Source: Planctomycetales bacterium
GTDB taxonomy: Bacteria; Planctomycetota; Planctomycetia; Planctomycetales; Planctomycetaceae
Reading direction: 5' to 3'
NCBI GenBank assembly: GCA_028285345.1
Contig: JANQPT010000017.1
Coordinates: 124,001-188,000 of the forward strand
Length of the DNA: 64,000 nt
Shown here one piece after another: positions 49,296 to 57,707 of this stretch (positions within the stretch are counted from its first letter, which is position 1; each line of letters begins with the position of its first letter). Both the position numbers and the translations under genes were made by a program. Under the pieces are notes generated by a model. It did not search any database. It was not told where the DNA came from and saw only the letters and a program-made list of their open reading frames with translations.

Positions 49296-50705
49296 ATTTC
49301 TACTCTCACCACCGCCGATGTCGCCTATCAACGCTGCATTGACCCCGATTGCGGCACGCAGTTCGCGGCCGATCAAGTCCTTCCAGGCTGCGCAAAATGC
49401 GGCAATCTGCTTGATGTTCAATATGAGTGGGACAGGGCGCAGGTTCCGGGATCGCTTCGCGAGTTTGAGTCCCGCTGGGGCAATCGCCGTGATCCGCTCG
49501 ACTACAGCGGTGTCTGGCGTTTTCGCGAACTATTGCCGTTTGCGCCGCCGGAGAAGATCGTCACCATCGGCGAAGGGCAAACTATCCTGCAGCAGTCCTC
49601 CGCAGTCGCCCGTTACTGCGGCATCGACGACGGACGGCTGTTTCTGCAGTACGAAGGTCTGAATCCTTCGGGCAGTTTCAAAGACAACGGCATGACTGCA
49701 GCAGTCACGCACGCCAACATGGTTGGCGCCACACAGGCAGCGTGTGCTTCGACCGGCAACACCAGCGCATCGCTGGCCATCTTCGGTAGTTGCACCAACT
49801 GGCTGGAGGTCATCGTATTTGTCGGCAGTGGAAAGATCGCCTACGGAAAGCTCTCCCAAGCTCTCGACTACGGAGCCAAAACGATCCAACTGCTGGGTGA
49901 CTTTGACGACGCCATGCAGCGGGTTCGCGAAGTTTGCGCGCAGGCCGGAATCTACCTGTGCAACAGTCTCAACCCGTTCCGTTTGGAAGGGCAAAAGGCG
50001 ATTATCTATCGCGTTTTGGAATCGTTGGCTTGGGAGCCGCCCGATTGGATCGTCGTCCCAGGCGGAAATCTGGGCAACTGCAGCGCTTTTGGCAAAGCGC
50101 TGCTCGAGTTGAAAGACTTGGGACTTATCGACCGCATTCCCCGCCTCGCGGTAATCAACGCCGCCGGCGCAAATACGCTGCACGAGCTGTACGAACAGAA
50201 GGGACTTCGCTGGAACGGCGGGAGGCCGGATGTCGCTGTCCGGGACGACTATTTCGGCGAAATGGAGTCAGCCGGGCGGCGCGCAGCGACTTTGGCCTCA
50301 GCCATCGAAATCAATCGTCCCGTAAGCCTCAGCAAAGCCCTGCGCGCGCTCGACGCCTGTGACGGTGTCGTGCGAGAGGTCAGCGATCAGGCGATTCTGG
50401 ACGGCAAAGCGCAAGTCGGGGCGGGCGGATTCGGCTGCGAACCGGCCAGCGGCGCCAGTGTCGCCGGCGCGAAGCTGCTCCGTGAAGAGGGTGTCATCGC
50501 TCCCAGCGACCGCGTGGTTTGCATCCTGACCGGCCATCAGTTGAAAGATCCCAACGTGACGGTCGCCTACCATAGCGGCGATGCCGACGATTTTGACCGC
50601 TTGCTCCGCGCGCGGGGCGTCCAAGAGGCGGCGCATGCAAATCAGCCGGTCGTTGTGGAAAACGACTTGGAAAAAATCCTGGAAGTCGTCGCTCGCTTCG
50701 ACTAG
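49296..50705 (+). CDS. thrC: Threonine synthase, apparently starting at a non-canonical ATT codon
   Basis: 469 residues if read from the ATT at 49296. GGGAG ends 8 bp before it, and the frame opens at 49254 after a stop at 49251. The first canonical start is a TTG at 49533, which would discard a zinc ribbon (Cys14, Cys19, Cys32 and Cys35) and the conserved segment before the PLP domain. The PLP domain has [16 protein letters not shown] (Lys129, Schiff base), [13 protein letters not shown], and [17 protein letters not shown], as in threonine synthase. The enzyme converts O-phosphohomoserine to threonine. Neighbours are unrelated to threonine synthesis. The product is confident; the start is the open point. 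Confidence 0.85.
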   Translation: MSTLTTADVAYQRCIDPDCGTQFAADQVLPGCAKCGNLLDVQYEWDRAQVPGSLREFESRWGNRRDPLDYSGVWRFRELLPFAPPEKIVTIGEGQTILQQSSAVARYCGIDDGRLFLQYEGLNPSGSFKDNGMTAAVTHANMVGATQAACASTGNTSASLAIFGSCTNWLEVIVFVGSGKIAYGKLSQALDYGAKTIQLLGDFDDAMQRVREVCAQAGIYLCNSLNPFRLEGQKAIIYRVLESLAWEPPDWIVVPGGNLGNCSAFGKALLELKDLGLIDRIPRLAVINAAGANTLHELYEQKGLRWNGGRPDVAVRDDYFGEMESAGRRAATLASAIEINRPVSLSKALRALDACDGVVREVSDQAILDGKAQVGAGGFGCEPASGASVAGAKLLREEGVIAPSDRVVCILTGHQLKDPNVTVAYHSGDADDFDRLLRARGVQEAAHANQPVVVENDLEKILEVVARFD

Positions 50706-50782
50706 AGTGGAGAGCATGCGGGGACGGCTGCCCGCGGCGTCAATTGGCGGACCGATCACTCAGTTCGTGTGTGGGACATGTA

Positions 50783-51307
50783 ATGAACACGCCGTTTGAA
50801 GATTTGGAGTATCTCGCCGACTATCTTCCCGAAGAAGGGGAGACGATGATTGTGTCGCGGCGCGACGGCGAATTGGTCTGCGAACCGTTTGCCCATGAGG
50901 CGGGCCGTGAAGGAATCACTGATCCCGAGTTCTATGGCCGGCTGGTGCAAGCGAGCGAGCGCCTCAGCATGCAAGGGACCATGCCGCTGTGGGTCTGCCT
51001 GGTCACTTGTTTTTGGTGCTGTGTCGCGTTTCATCTTGTGACCGGCATCCGCTGGTCCGGCGCGTTCCTGGATGTCGGCATGGCGATGATGGCTCTGATG
51101 ATCGGCTACTGTTGGATCCGCGCGCGGCACCAACGGATGTTCCAGAACGAAATCCGGCCCATGTTGGAGTGGGAAATCCGCCGCCGCGGTCTGCAAAAAT
51201 TCACAGTCATCGGCGCCATCCGGCAACACCCCGAGATGCGGTCGCTGATGGATGAGTTGTCGCTCTGGACCGAAGAGGGCGGCGAATCCAAATCCCGCTT
51301 CCGTTGA
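50783..51307 (+). CDS. Small two-helix membrane protein, hypothetical
   Basis: 174 residues from the ATG at 50783 (MNTPFEDLEYLADYLPEEGE); the frame is open from 50744. The first 75 residues are acidic and hydrophilic. Two adjacent membrane segments follow (LWVCLVTCFWCCVAFHLV and FLDVGMAMMALMIGYCWI), then a cytoplasmic basic C-terminal tail. No family recognised. It lies between thrC and the ManA-like gene, with an inverted repeat after its stop. Confidence 0.7.
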   Translation: MNTPFEDLEYLADYLPEEGETMIVSRRDGELVCEPFAHEAGREGITDPEFYGRLVQASERLSMQGTMPLWVCLVTCFWCCVAFHLVTGIRWSGAFLDVGMAMMALMIGYCWIRARHQRMFQNEIRPMLEWEIRRRGLQKFTVIGAIRQHPEMRSLMDELSLWTEEGGESKSRFR

Positions 51308-51346
51308 CAATAGTTCACGCTCCCGCTCGATCTAACTCAAGAACCT

Positions 51347-51422
51347 GTGTGCCACTGGCTTCGCCAGTGCCTCAAAAGTGATTGCGACATATCGTCTTGC
51401 ACTGGCAAAGCCAGTGGCACAC
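51347..51422. repeat. Inverted-repeat element with hairpin arms
   Basis: Arms at 51347-51368 and 51401-51422 match in inverted orientation at 21 of 22 bases (GTGTGCCACTGGCTTCGCCA, continuing). Each arm contains its own hairpin: CACTGGC-TTC-GCCAGTG (51353-51369) and CACTGGC-AAA-GCCAGTG (51400-51416). It follows the small membrane protein gene. Confidence 0.7.
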
Positions 51423-51472
51423 ATCCCTGAAACCAGCCCAAGTCGAAGGCTACCCAGCACGGATTGATTGGT

Positions 51473-52462
51473 ATGTCGGCACTCTATCCGCTGCGGATGC
51501 AACCGCTGTTTCGGCACTATCCTTGGGGCGGGCGGCGTTTGGGCACTTTGTTGGGCAAACCGATCGGCGACGGCCCGCACTTTGCCGAGAGTTGGGAAAT
51601 CGTCGATCATGGCGACGACCAGAGCATCGTCGCCGCCGGCGAATTGGCCGGGACGGGGCTTCATCAATTGCTGGCCGACCGCGGCGCGGAGTTGATGGGC
51701 AAACATCACCCGCAACCACAATTTCCCTTGTTGTACAAATTCCTCGACGCCCAGCGGACATTGTCGGTGCAGGTTCATCCTGACGACGCGATGGCCGCCA
51801 CGCTCACGCCCCCCGATCTGGGCAAAACCGAAGCCTGGGTCATTCTCGCGGTCGAAGCGGGAAGCGTGGTCTATGCCGGTTTAAAGCCGGGAACAGACCG
51901 AGCGACGTTGGCCCAGGCGATTGCCGACGGCGTCTGCGAAGAATATTTGCACGCGATTCCGGTTTCGGCGGGCGACTGCATATTTCTTCCGGCCGGGATT
52001 GTGCATGCGATCGGCGGCGGGCTGATGGTGGCCGAGATCCAGCAGGCGAGCGACACCACGTTTCGGTTGTACGATTGGAACTACGTCGGTCCCGACGGCA
52101 AGCCGCGCGAACTGCACGTCGAACAGGGATTGGCGGCGACCAATTTCAGCACCGGTCCGTGCGAGCCTCAGGTACCGGCCCCCACTGAGGATTCACACAT
52201 CGAAAGGCTGGTCGATTGCGAAAAGTTCGTCTGGGACCGCTGGAAATTCTCTGAAGCGGTCGAGCTGAACTGTGGCGGCGCCTGCCACATCATCTCCGTG
52301 CTGCAAGGCGAGCTAGAAGTTGCGGGGGATGCGGCCGATCAACCCGCGAGGCTGGGGCAGACCTTGCTGATCCCCGCGTCACTGGAACGCGTCACGCTGA
52401 CGCCGCACGGAGAGGTGATCATGCTCGACGCCTATTTGCCGGACGGCTTTTTGGTTCATTAG
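51473..52462 (+). CDS. Class I mannose-6-phosphate isomerase-like protein
   Basis: 329 residues from the ATG at 51473; a TTG at 51464 gives three extra residues. The cupin metal site is visible: LSVQVHPDDAMAA (His, zinc), LGKTEAWVILA (Glu), and PAGIVHAIGGGLMVAEIQQA (His). RLYDWNY follows, as in type I phosphomannose isomerases of the YvyI/short group (about 310-330 residues). It interconverts mannose-6-phosphate and fructose-6-phosphate. The C-terminal domain is a second cupin barrel. Two inverted repeats and tRNA-Ser lie just downstream. Confidence 0.92.
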   Translation: MSALYPLRMQPLFRHYPWGGRRLGTLLGKPIGDGPHFAESWEIVDHGDDQSIVAAGELAGTGLHQLLADRGAELMGKHHPQPQFPLLYKFLDAQRTLSVQVHPDDAMAATLTPPDLGKTEAWVILAVEAGSVVYAGLKPGTDRATLAQAIADGVCEEYLHAIPVSAGDCIFLPAGIVHAIGGGLMVAEIQQASDTTFRLYDWNYVGPDGKPRELHVEQGLAATNFSTGPCEPQVPAPTEDSHIERLVDCEKFVWDRWKFSEAVELNCGGACHIISVLQGELEVAGDAADQPARLGQTLLIPASLERVTLTPHGEVIMLDAYLPDGFLVH

Positions 52463-52464
52463 CC

Positions 52465-52539
52465 GTAGGTCATGCTGTGCATGACTCAATTTCAAAGTTC
52501 GCGATCACTCCGGGCTGCGTCATGCACAGCATGACCTAC
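52465..52539. repeat. Perfect 21-bp inverted repeat (GTAGG/GCTGTGC family)
   Basis: Arms at 52465-52485 and 52519-52539 are exact reverse complements (GTAGGTCATGCTGTGCATGA plus C). Each arm is a short hairpin, TCATGC-TGT-GCATGA. The flank GTAGG and the loop GCTGTGC are shared with the element at 52553, but the stem differs in a compensated way. Confidence 0.7.
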
Positions 52540-52552
52540 CCCTGGCGAACTG

Positions 52553-52626
52553 CCGTAGGGTCCGCTGTGCGGACCGATTCTTGGAGTGTTTCGCTTCATA
52601 GATCAGTCCGCACAGCGGACTCTACG
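52553..52626. repeat. Inverted-repeat element, second copy of the 32602 arm
   Basis: The 23-bp arm at 52553-52575 is identical to 32602-32624. An inverted partner of one-base variation lies at about 52605-52626 (AGTCCGCACAGCGGACTCTA, then CG). Each arm is a self-complementary hairpin. It sits just upstream (in plus coordinates) of the tRNA-Ser 3' end and could affect its transcript. Confidence 0.7.
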
Positions 52627-52634
52627 CGAAGTTT

Positions 52635-52724
<90 letters not shown>

Positions 52725-52740
52725 GGGGTGGGCGCGCGGA

Positions 52741-52989
52741 TTACTCCGCGGACTCATTCGATTCCTCAGGCGCGCCGGATCGTCGCGCCTCCAAATCACG
52801 TTCGCGTTCCTCAATTGTGCCGATCGCTCGAAGACGGGCGTCGATTTTGCGCACGTTGGCATCCAGCTTCCGCCACACGGTGTCTTTCTGCGGCTCGGTT
52901 CCTTTGGACTTCAGAACTCCTTCGCGGGCGGCGACCGCCTGCCGGGCATGTTCCAATTCGCGTTCGGTGGCAACTCGTTTCTTGGTCAT
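52741..52989 (-). CDS. Small charged coiled-coil protein, hypothetical
   Basis: 82 residues from the ATG at 52989 (MTKKRVATERELEHARQAVA). The frame is open to 53328, but the extra part runs across the terminator of the neighbouring gene. The composition is highly charged and helical (KDTVWRKLDANVRKIDARLR), with an acidic Ser-rich tail. No function recognised. It is 16 bp upstream of the tRNA-Ser 5' end on the same strand, so the two might share a transcript. Confidence 0.55.
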   Translation of the reverse strand: MTKKRVATERELEHARQAVAAREGVLKSKGTEPQKDTVWRKLDANVRKIDARLRAIGTIEERERDLEARRSGAPEESNESAE

Positions 52990-53233
52990 CGGCTGTTTCG
53001 GCAATCTGAAGAGGATTGGGTTTGTTGTTTCTGCGATGCTCTTGCGCAAGTGCGAAGTTTCGCAGGTCTCGGTGAAATGTTCAACATTCTTTTTGCGGAT
53101 TTGCGGCGCTGGGACTCGCTCAGCGATGGCACCGGGATCTGTTAGGTCGTCAATGTCAATCGCAGAGGCCGGTAGTTTATGTCGGATTTGAGGACCAGAT
53201 CCAGGGACGGAAGCGTGGGCGTGCTCGTTGAGC

Positions 53234-53267
53234 AAACAAAAACCGCCGACGCGCGGGCGCCGACGGT
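53234..53267 (-). terminator. Intrinsic terminator of the RTX-like gene
   Basis: On the minus strand an 11-bp stem, AACCGTCGGCG against CGTCGGCGGTT with two G-U wobbles, and a short loop are followed by TTTTTGTTTG. It lies about 75 bp after the stop of the RTX-like gene in the correct orientation. Confidence 0.75.
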
Positions 53268-53342
53268 TGAAGGTTTGGACAATTCGTTTCACTCTGCCTG
53301 TTGCAGCTTGCATCGCCAGCCGTAGCATGGCGGGCGACTTGT

Positions 53343-54392
53343 TTAGAAGTTCTGCTCGACGTTGAGGCCGACCTCAATATAACCACTGAGGTTCCAGATC
53401 CGGTCGCGGGCGCGGTCGTAGCCGCTGCCGCCGTCGAAAAAGTCGGTTCCGGAGCCGCCCCACATATTATCGTGTCCGCCCTCACCGTAGAGGTAATCAC
53501 GTCCGTAGCCACCGTACATGTAGTCGTTTCCGCTGCCACCGTACATGCGGTCGTCGCCGGCGTCGCCGTAGATCCGGTCGTTACCGGAATCGCCGTACAA
53601 CTTGTCGTGACCGTCGCCGCCGAAGAGGTAATCGTGACCGCCACCGCCTCTGATACGATCGACACCTTCGCGACCGTAGAGTCGGTCTTTGCCTTGATCA
53701 CCGTACAGTCGGTCGTCGCCGATGTCGCCATCCAAGTAGTCGTTGCCGTCCCCACCGTGCAGTCCGTCGTCGCCCCACCCGCCATAGAGTGAGTCATTGC
53801 CGGTGCCGCCTCTCATGGCATCGCGGCCCTTACCGCCGTAAAGGCGGTCGTTGCCTTCATCGCCGAAAATCCAGTCGTCGCCGTCATTGCCGTAAATCCG
53901 ATCGTCGCCGGTGCCGCCGCTGAGGTGGTCCCAACCCTCTCCGCCACTGATGATGTCATTACCGGATTCTCCGTACACTAGGTCGGTGCCGCCGTATCCT
54001 GTAATGGTATCGTTTCCGGCACCGCCGTAGAATGTGTCACGGTTGGAACCGCCATACAGCGCATCGTTGCCGCCACCACCGTAGACCTTGGATCTGATAT
54101 TCGTGCTGTTGAAGAAGTAGTCGTGGCCATCGCCTCCGTGGAATTCAACGGAATCGATTTGGCCGGCAGAGAAATACTGGGTTTGAGTTTCACCGTTGTC
54201 TGTCAATGTCACTTTGGTGGAAACTTGGGTGGTTCTCCCCCAATAGAGATAAACATTTTGCACATGGACATTGGCTCCTGCGTCCGTTCCGACAATGTGG
54301 ACAACTCCGCCATCGAGGTCGATCGATCCGGCCATCAACTTGCGGTCTTCCAGGGATTCAAATTTCATGCTGCGATTAGTCTGGAGCGACAT
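53343..54392 (-). CDS. RTX-like calcium-binding repeat protein with LEPR-XLL-type N-terminus
   Basis: 349 residues. An N-terminal FESLEDRKLMAG resembles the LEPR-XLL/planctomycete extracellular signature, usually linked to export or anchoring. A beta domain of about 90 residues follows. From residue 105 to 329 there are 25 uninterrupted nonapeptides of the GGxGxDxhx type, for example GGAGNDTIT, GGTGDDRIY and GDAGDDRMY, which would form a parallel beta roll binding Ca. The chain ends with a short hydrophobic-aromatic cap (IWNLSGYIEVGLNVEQNF). Likely secreted, with Ca-dependent folding. No type I secretion genes are adjacent. A minus-strand intrinsic terminator lies downstream. Confidence 0.92.
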   Translation of the reverse strand: MSLQTNRSMKFESLEDRKLMAGSIDLDGGVVHIVGTDAGANVHVQNVYLYWGRTTQVSTKVTLTDNGETQTQYFSAGQIDSVEFHGGDGHDYFFNSTNIRSKVYGGGGNDALYGGSNRDTFYGGAGNDTITGYGGTDLVYGESGNDIISGGEGWDHLSGGTGDDRIYGNDGDDWIFGDEGNDRLYGGKGRDAMRGGTGNDSLYGGWGDDGLHGGDGNDYLDGDIGDDRLYGDQGKDRLYGREGVDRIRGGGGHDYLFGGDGHDKLYGDSGNDRIYGDAGDDRMYGGSGNDYMYGGYGRDYLYGEGGHDNMWGGSGTDFFDGGSGYDRARDRIWNLSGYIEVGLNVEQNF

Positions 54393-54972
54393 GGTTTTTC
54401 TTTCACGCGTATGGGAGTGATGGGAGTGATTGAGCGATTCAAAATCGCTCTACTCAGAAATGCCCAGTCACGGCCGCAATGAGCCACGTATTTTGTAGAA
54501 AAATGAAAAGTACGCGTTTTTTCCTGTAACGCGAGAAAACGGGCCGTCTGTAATAGTGCTGCAAGTTGTTTCACACCAGCAGTTACGCTCGGCATCGACA
54601 GGGCAAATAGCGGCCGGAGAATCGGTAAATGCTCGCTGCGGCGTTGTCACCGGACCGCCGACTCACACGGGCCTAACGAATCGAGGGCATCGAAGCAAAG
54701 AAAACACGGCCAGCCTCACGACTCGGATATCAGCGGATATCGATTGAGGTAACAAAACGGGCCGCAGCGTGCTGCAAACACCGTGGCGGCTCTCATCACG
54801 GAACCCTGGTCGGGAGGGCTTCAACGTGACAGCTTTACACACTCGTTAATGCGTTTCTCGGTGCTAACAAACAGGTGTTGGCTACACCCGCGCGGCCAAT
54901 GCAAGGGGCAGCGGCTTTCGAGACGTTTCTGTCAGCTTCACAAGCGACGCTCTCTTATCGTCGATGTGCCGG
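54393..54972. other. Intergenic region upstream of the RTX-like gene
   Basis: About 580 bp between two minus-strand genes. It must contain the promoter and leader of the RTX-like gene on its left side. Short frames are present but lack motifs; no repeat, tRNA or clear terminator was found. Confidence 0.4.
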
Positions 54973-56091
54973 CTATTTCGGCCCCCGCCGGGCCAGATGC
55001 CGCAGCAATTCCACGCCCCGCTCCAATACCGCGTCCTCGGCCGCATACGAAATCCGAAAATGCGTGTCCGACGGGCTGAACACGTTGCCGGGAATGATCA
55101 GCAGGTTGTTGTTGATCGCCTCGGTGACGAATTCCGTCCCGGTCCCCCATGGAGCGCGGGGAAACAGATAGAATGCGCCTCCGCCGCCCTCAATCTCAAA
55201 ATCGTCCCGCAATTCCGAGATCATAAATTCCCGCTTGCGGCGGTACTCCTCAACGTACTCCGAAACGTCGACGTTCCATGCCGCGACGCCGGCCCATTGC
55301 ACCGGGTGTGGGGCGCAAACGAATGTGAATTGCTGCAACTTGAGCATCTGTTGCATTAACTCCGACGGCCCGTGCATGTATCCCAGCCGCCAGCCGGTCA
55401 TCGAGTGCGACTTGCTGAATCCGTCGATGACGACCGTCCGCTCGTTCCAACGTGCGGGCGATTGAAAATCGCCGTCGAAACAATAGGAGCGATAAATCTC
55501 ATCGCTGATCAACGCGATGTCCTTCTCGGCGGCGAGTTTCGCCAGCTCCTGCAACTCACCAGCGCCGGCGACATACCCGGTCGGGTTGGCGGGGCTGTTG
55601 CAGAGAATCGCCTTGGTGCGGTCGTTAATCGCGTCGCGGACCTGGTTGAGGTCGATGCGAAAATCGGGATACGTGTCAATCTCGACCACCTTGCCGCCGG
55701 CGAGCGTCACCAAGTGCTTGTACATCACAAACCAGGGATCGAAGACAATCACCTCGTCCCCCGGATTGACCAGGCTGCACAACGCCAACATCAAGCCGCC
55801 GCTCGTGCCGCTGGTGATGAACACTTGCCGGTCGGAGTGCCCAAACGCCTCGTCGACGTGCTGCTGCAGAATCTCCAGCAGCGGCGCGATCCCCTGCGTC
55901 TGGCTGTAGCCGTTATGTCCGGCGGCGACCGCTTCAGCGAGTGCATCCTTAATCGGTTGCGGCGTATCAAAATGCGGCTGGCCGATGCTCAGATTGACCG
56001 GATCTTTCAAATTTGCGGCAAGGTCAAAGACTTTGCGAATGCCCGACGCATCGATCTGGTGGAGGCGATCGGCGATCCAATGCTGGCTCAT
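54973..56091 (-). CDS. Class I/II PLP-dependent aminotransferase
   Basis: 372 residues from the ATG at 56091 (MSQHWIADRLHQIDASGIRK); the frame is open to 56217, but the extra 42 residues do not fit. Fold-type I motifs: LSIGQPHFDTPQPIKDAL, NGYSQTQGIAPLLEIL, FITSGTSGGLMLALCSLVN, ILCNSPANPTGYV, ISDEIYRSYCFDG and the PLP lysine in GFSKSHSMTGWRLGYMHG. The C-terminus has FRISYAAEDAVLERGVELL with the substrate Arg. Closest in pattern to aspartate/aromatic aminotransferases; substrate not assigned. Confidence 0.93.
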   Translation of the reverse strand: MSQHWIADRLHQIDASGIRKVFDLAANLKDPVNLSIGQPHFDTPQPIKDALAEAVAAGHNGYSQTQGIAPLLEILQQHVDEAFGHSDRQVFITSGTSGGLMLALCSLVNPGDEVIVFDPWFVMYKHLVTLAGGKVVEIDTYPDFRIDLNQVRDAINDRTKAILCNSPANPTGYVAGAGELQELAKLAAEKDIALISDEIYRSYCFDGDFQSPARWNERTVVIDGFSKSHSMTGWRLGYMHGPSELMQQMLKLQQFTFVCAPHPVQWAGVAAWNVDVSEYVEEYRRKREFMISELRDDFEIEGGGGAFYLFPRAPWGTGTEFVTEAINNNLLIIPGNVFSPSDTHFRISYAAEDAVLERGVELLRHLARRGPK

Positions 56092-56471
56092 TTGTGCTAC
56101 TAACGTTTCAAAGTTTTGTTTCTTACGCAGATTCTCTATACGGTCAAGACGACACGAATTGCAACGGTTTGCGGCGATGGTGCGCGCTTTGACAGAGCAC
56201 GTCGCTCGCGACCGCAAGCAGTCGGCTTGGCATTCATCAAAATTGTGTTAGCCACGAATCGCACGAATCTTCACGAAGGCCGGCGGATCATTCGTGTGAA
56301 TTCGTGCGATTCGTGGCGAGATCCTTTGTTGGTTTTGCCTGCGGCTCGGCAGCGCCGGGATAGGTACCTGTGAGGAGAGTCGTGCCCGATGCCATGCGCA
56401 TGGGCGGCTGTGTTATTGTTCGGAATTGGCAATTCGGGGACAAGTCCCCTCTCAGACGTGACCCCGATCAG
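56092..56471. other. Intergenic region with an inverted repeat
   Basis: About 380 bp between two minus-strand genes. It contains the inverted repeat at 56252-56316 and the likely promoter of the aminotransferase gene. I see no gene in it. Confidence 0.45.
56252..56316. repeat. Imperfect 26-bp inverted repeat (CACGAATCGCACGAAT type)
   Basis: Arms at 56252-56277 (CCACGAATCGCACGAAT, continuing) and 56291-56316 (TTCGTGTGAATTCGTGCGAT, continuing) pair over most of their 26 bp with a few mismatches, leaving a 13-nt loop. It could fold into a long hairpin in either transcript. Confidence 0.65.
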
Positions 56472-56768
56472 TTACTGGGCGGCTTTTTTGCGCTGGCGGC
56501 GGTAGAGGCTGATTGCCGCCATGAAAATCAGCGAACCGATGAACGCCGAAATCAGGTCTTGCAGCGTGACTTCGATGTTTCCCAACTTCAGGTCGATGCC
56601 GAATACGTGAAACAACCCGCCGCCGATCAGGGCGCCGACCAATCCGATTCCTAAGTTCATCCAACGGCCGTAACCTTCTTTGCTCCAGGTCAAGAGCATG
56701 CCTGTGAATGAACCTGCCAACGCGCCGACAATCAACCAAACGACGATTTTGCTGATTGGGATGGTCAT
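56472..56768 (-). CDS. GlsB/YeaQ/YmgE-family (transglycosylase-associated) membrane protein
   Basis: 98 residues with three membrane segments. The family pattern is clear: VVWLIVGALAGSFTGMLL, GIGLVGALIGGGLFHVFGID and LISAFIGSLIFMAAISLYRR. GlsB-type proteins are small stress-induced membrane proteins without known activity. It lies 21 bp after the MscS-type channel gene on the same strand, suggesting a shared envelope or osmotic stress response. Confidence 0.9.
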   Translation of the reverse strand: MTIPISKIVVWLIVGALAGSFTGMLLTWSKEGYGRWMNLGIGLVGALIGGGLFHVFGIDLKLGNIEVTLQDLISAFIGSLIFMAAISLYRRQRKKAAQ

Positions 56769-56789
56769 ATATTTGCTCGCTTAATCCAG

Positions 56790-57608
56790 CTACGCGTTGT
56801 GATCCGTCTTAGTGAGTCGAATGTCCATTTGGGGGAAGGGAATCTCGATGCCCGCATCATCCAGTGCGTTTTTGACGGCGCGAATCGTCGCCTGCTTGAC
56901 GTCGCCGAAGTCATCCGACTTGGCCCAGACCCTGACGGACCAGTTGACGGCCGAATCGCCCAGATCGGACAGCCAGATCGCCGGTTCCGGATCGCTCAGC
57001 CCGCCGGGGACCGACCGGGCGGCCTGCATGAGCACGTCGCGGGTTTTGTCGATATCCGCCGCGTAGGAGACCCCCACCGCCACGTCTGCGCGACGGTGAG
57101 GATGATACGTCACATTCTCAATCGTCGAACCGAATACCTGACCGTTCGGAACGATAATTCGCCGGTTGTCAAATGTGTCTAACGTCGTCGTGAACAGCGA
57201 GATTTCATCGACCTTGCCTAGGTGGCCGGCCACATTGATCACGTCAGCCACATGAAATGGCCGGAACATCAACAGCATGATGCCTGCCGCAAAATTGCTC
57301 AGCGTGCCTTGAAATGCCAGTCCGATGGCGATGCCCGCTGAACCGATCACAGCGGCGAAACTGGTCGTCTCGACACCGAAGACGCTCAAGCAGGCCAGCA
57401 ATACCAACAACAGGACGCCCCAGCGGGCAAACTTGGTGAGGAATTTGGCCAGGGTCTCATCAATCTTCGCCCGCCGCAGTGCTCGGAACGTCAGACTGCC
57501 GACCCAACCGGCGACAATCCAGCCGACAGTCAGGGTCGCCAACGCGATCAGCACCGGTCCGCCGTACTCTTTGGCCGTTGCCATGGCCACTTCCCAGAAC
57601 TGCTCCAT
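56790..57608 (-). CDS. Small-conductance mechanosensitive channel, MscS type
   Basis: 272 residues. Three N-terminal membrane helices; TM3 has the Gly/Ala-rich pore pattern AAVIGSAGIAIGLAFQGTLS. The beta domain contains FHVADVINVAGHLGKVDEIS and the conserved TFDNRRIIVPNGQVFGSTI. The C-terminal alpha/beta portion ends in IPFPQMDIRL, the typical MscS end. The channel opens with membrane tension and protects against hypo-osmotic shock. Encoded with the GlsB-like gene. Confidence 0.95.
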   Translation of the reverse strand: MEQFWEVAMATAKEYGGPVLIALATLTVGWIVAGWVGSLTFRALRRAKIDETLAKFLTKFARWGVLLLVLLACLSVFGVETTSFAAVIGSAGIAIGLAFQGTLSNFAAGIMLLMFRPFHVADVINVAGHLGKVDEISLFTTTLDTFDNRRIIVPNGQVFGSTIENVTYHPHRRADVAVGVSYAADIDKTRDVLMQAARSVPGGLSDPEPAIWLSDLGDSAVNWSVRVWAKSDDFGDVKQATIRAVKNALDDAGIEIPFPQMDIRLTKTDHNA

Positions 57609-57707
57609 GTCCTTCCTCTCCGAATGTCGTTTCGACCGTAACTCGAACCGCCCTCATCGCCCTCAATTGACTAAGCCCCAGCTCAATTCGAGAGATTGGA
57701 CTGGAGG

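Noticed and set aside
52989-53328. N-terminal extension of the small coiled-coil ORF upstream to 53328
   Set aside because: It would run through the intrinsic terminator of the RTX-like gene, and the added residues look non-coding.
53301-53792. Val/Ala-rich plus-strand frame opposite the RTX-like gene
   Set aside because: It is the antisense shadow of the nonapeptide repeat array; the period-nine repeat makes the opposite strand open by chance.
53343-54392. Direct repeats in DNA as a CRISPR-like or mobile element
   Set aside because: The 27-bp periodicity is explained by the RTX nonapeptide coding sequence.
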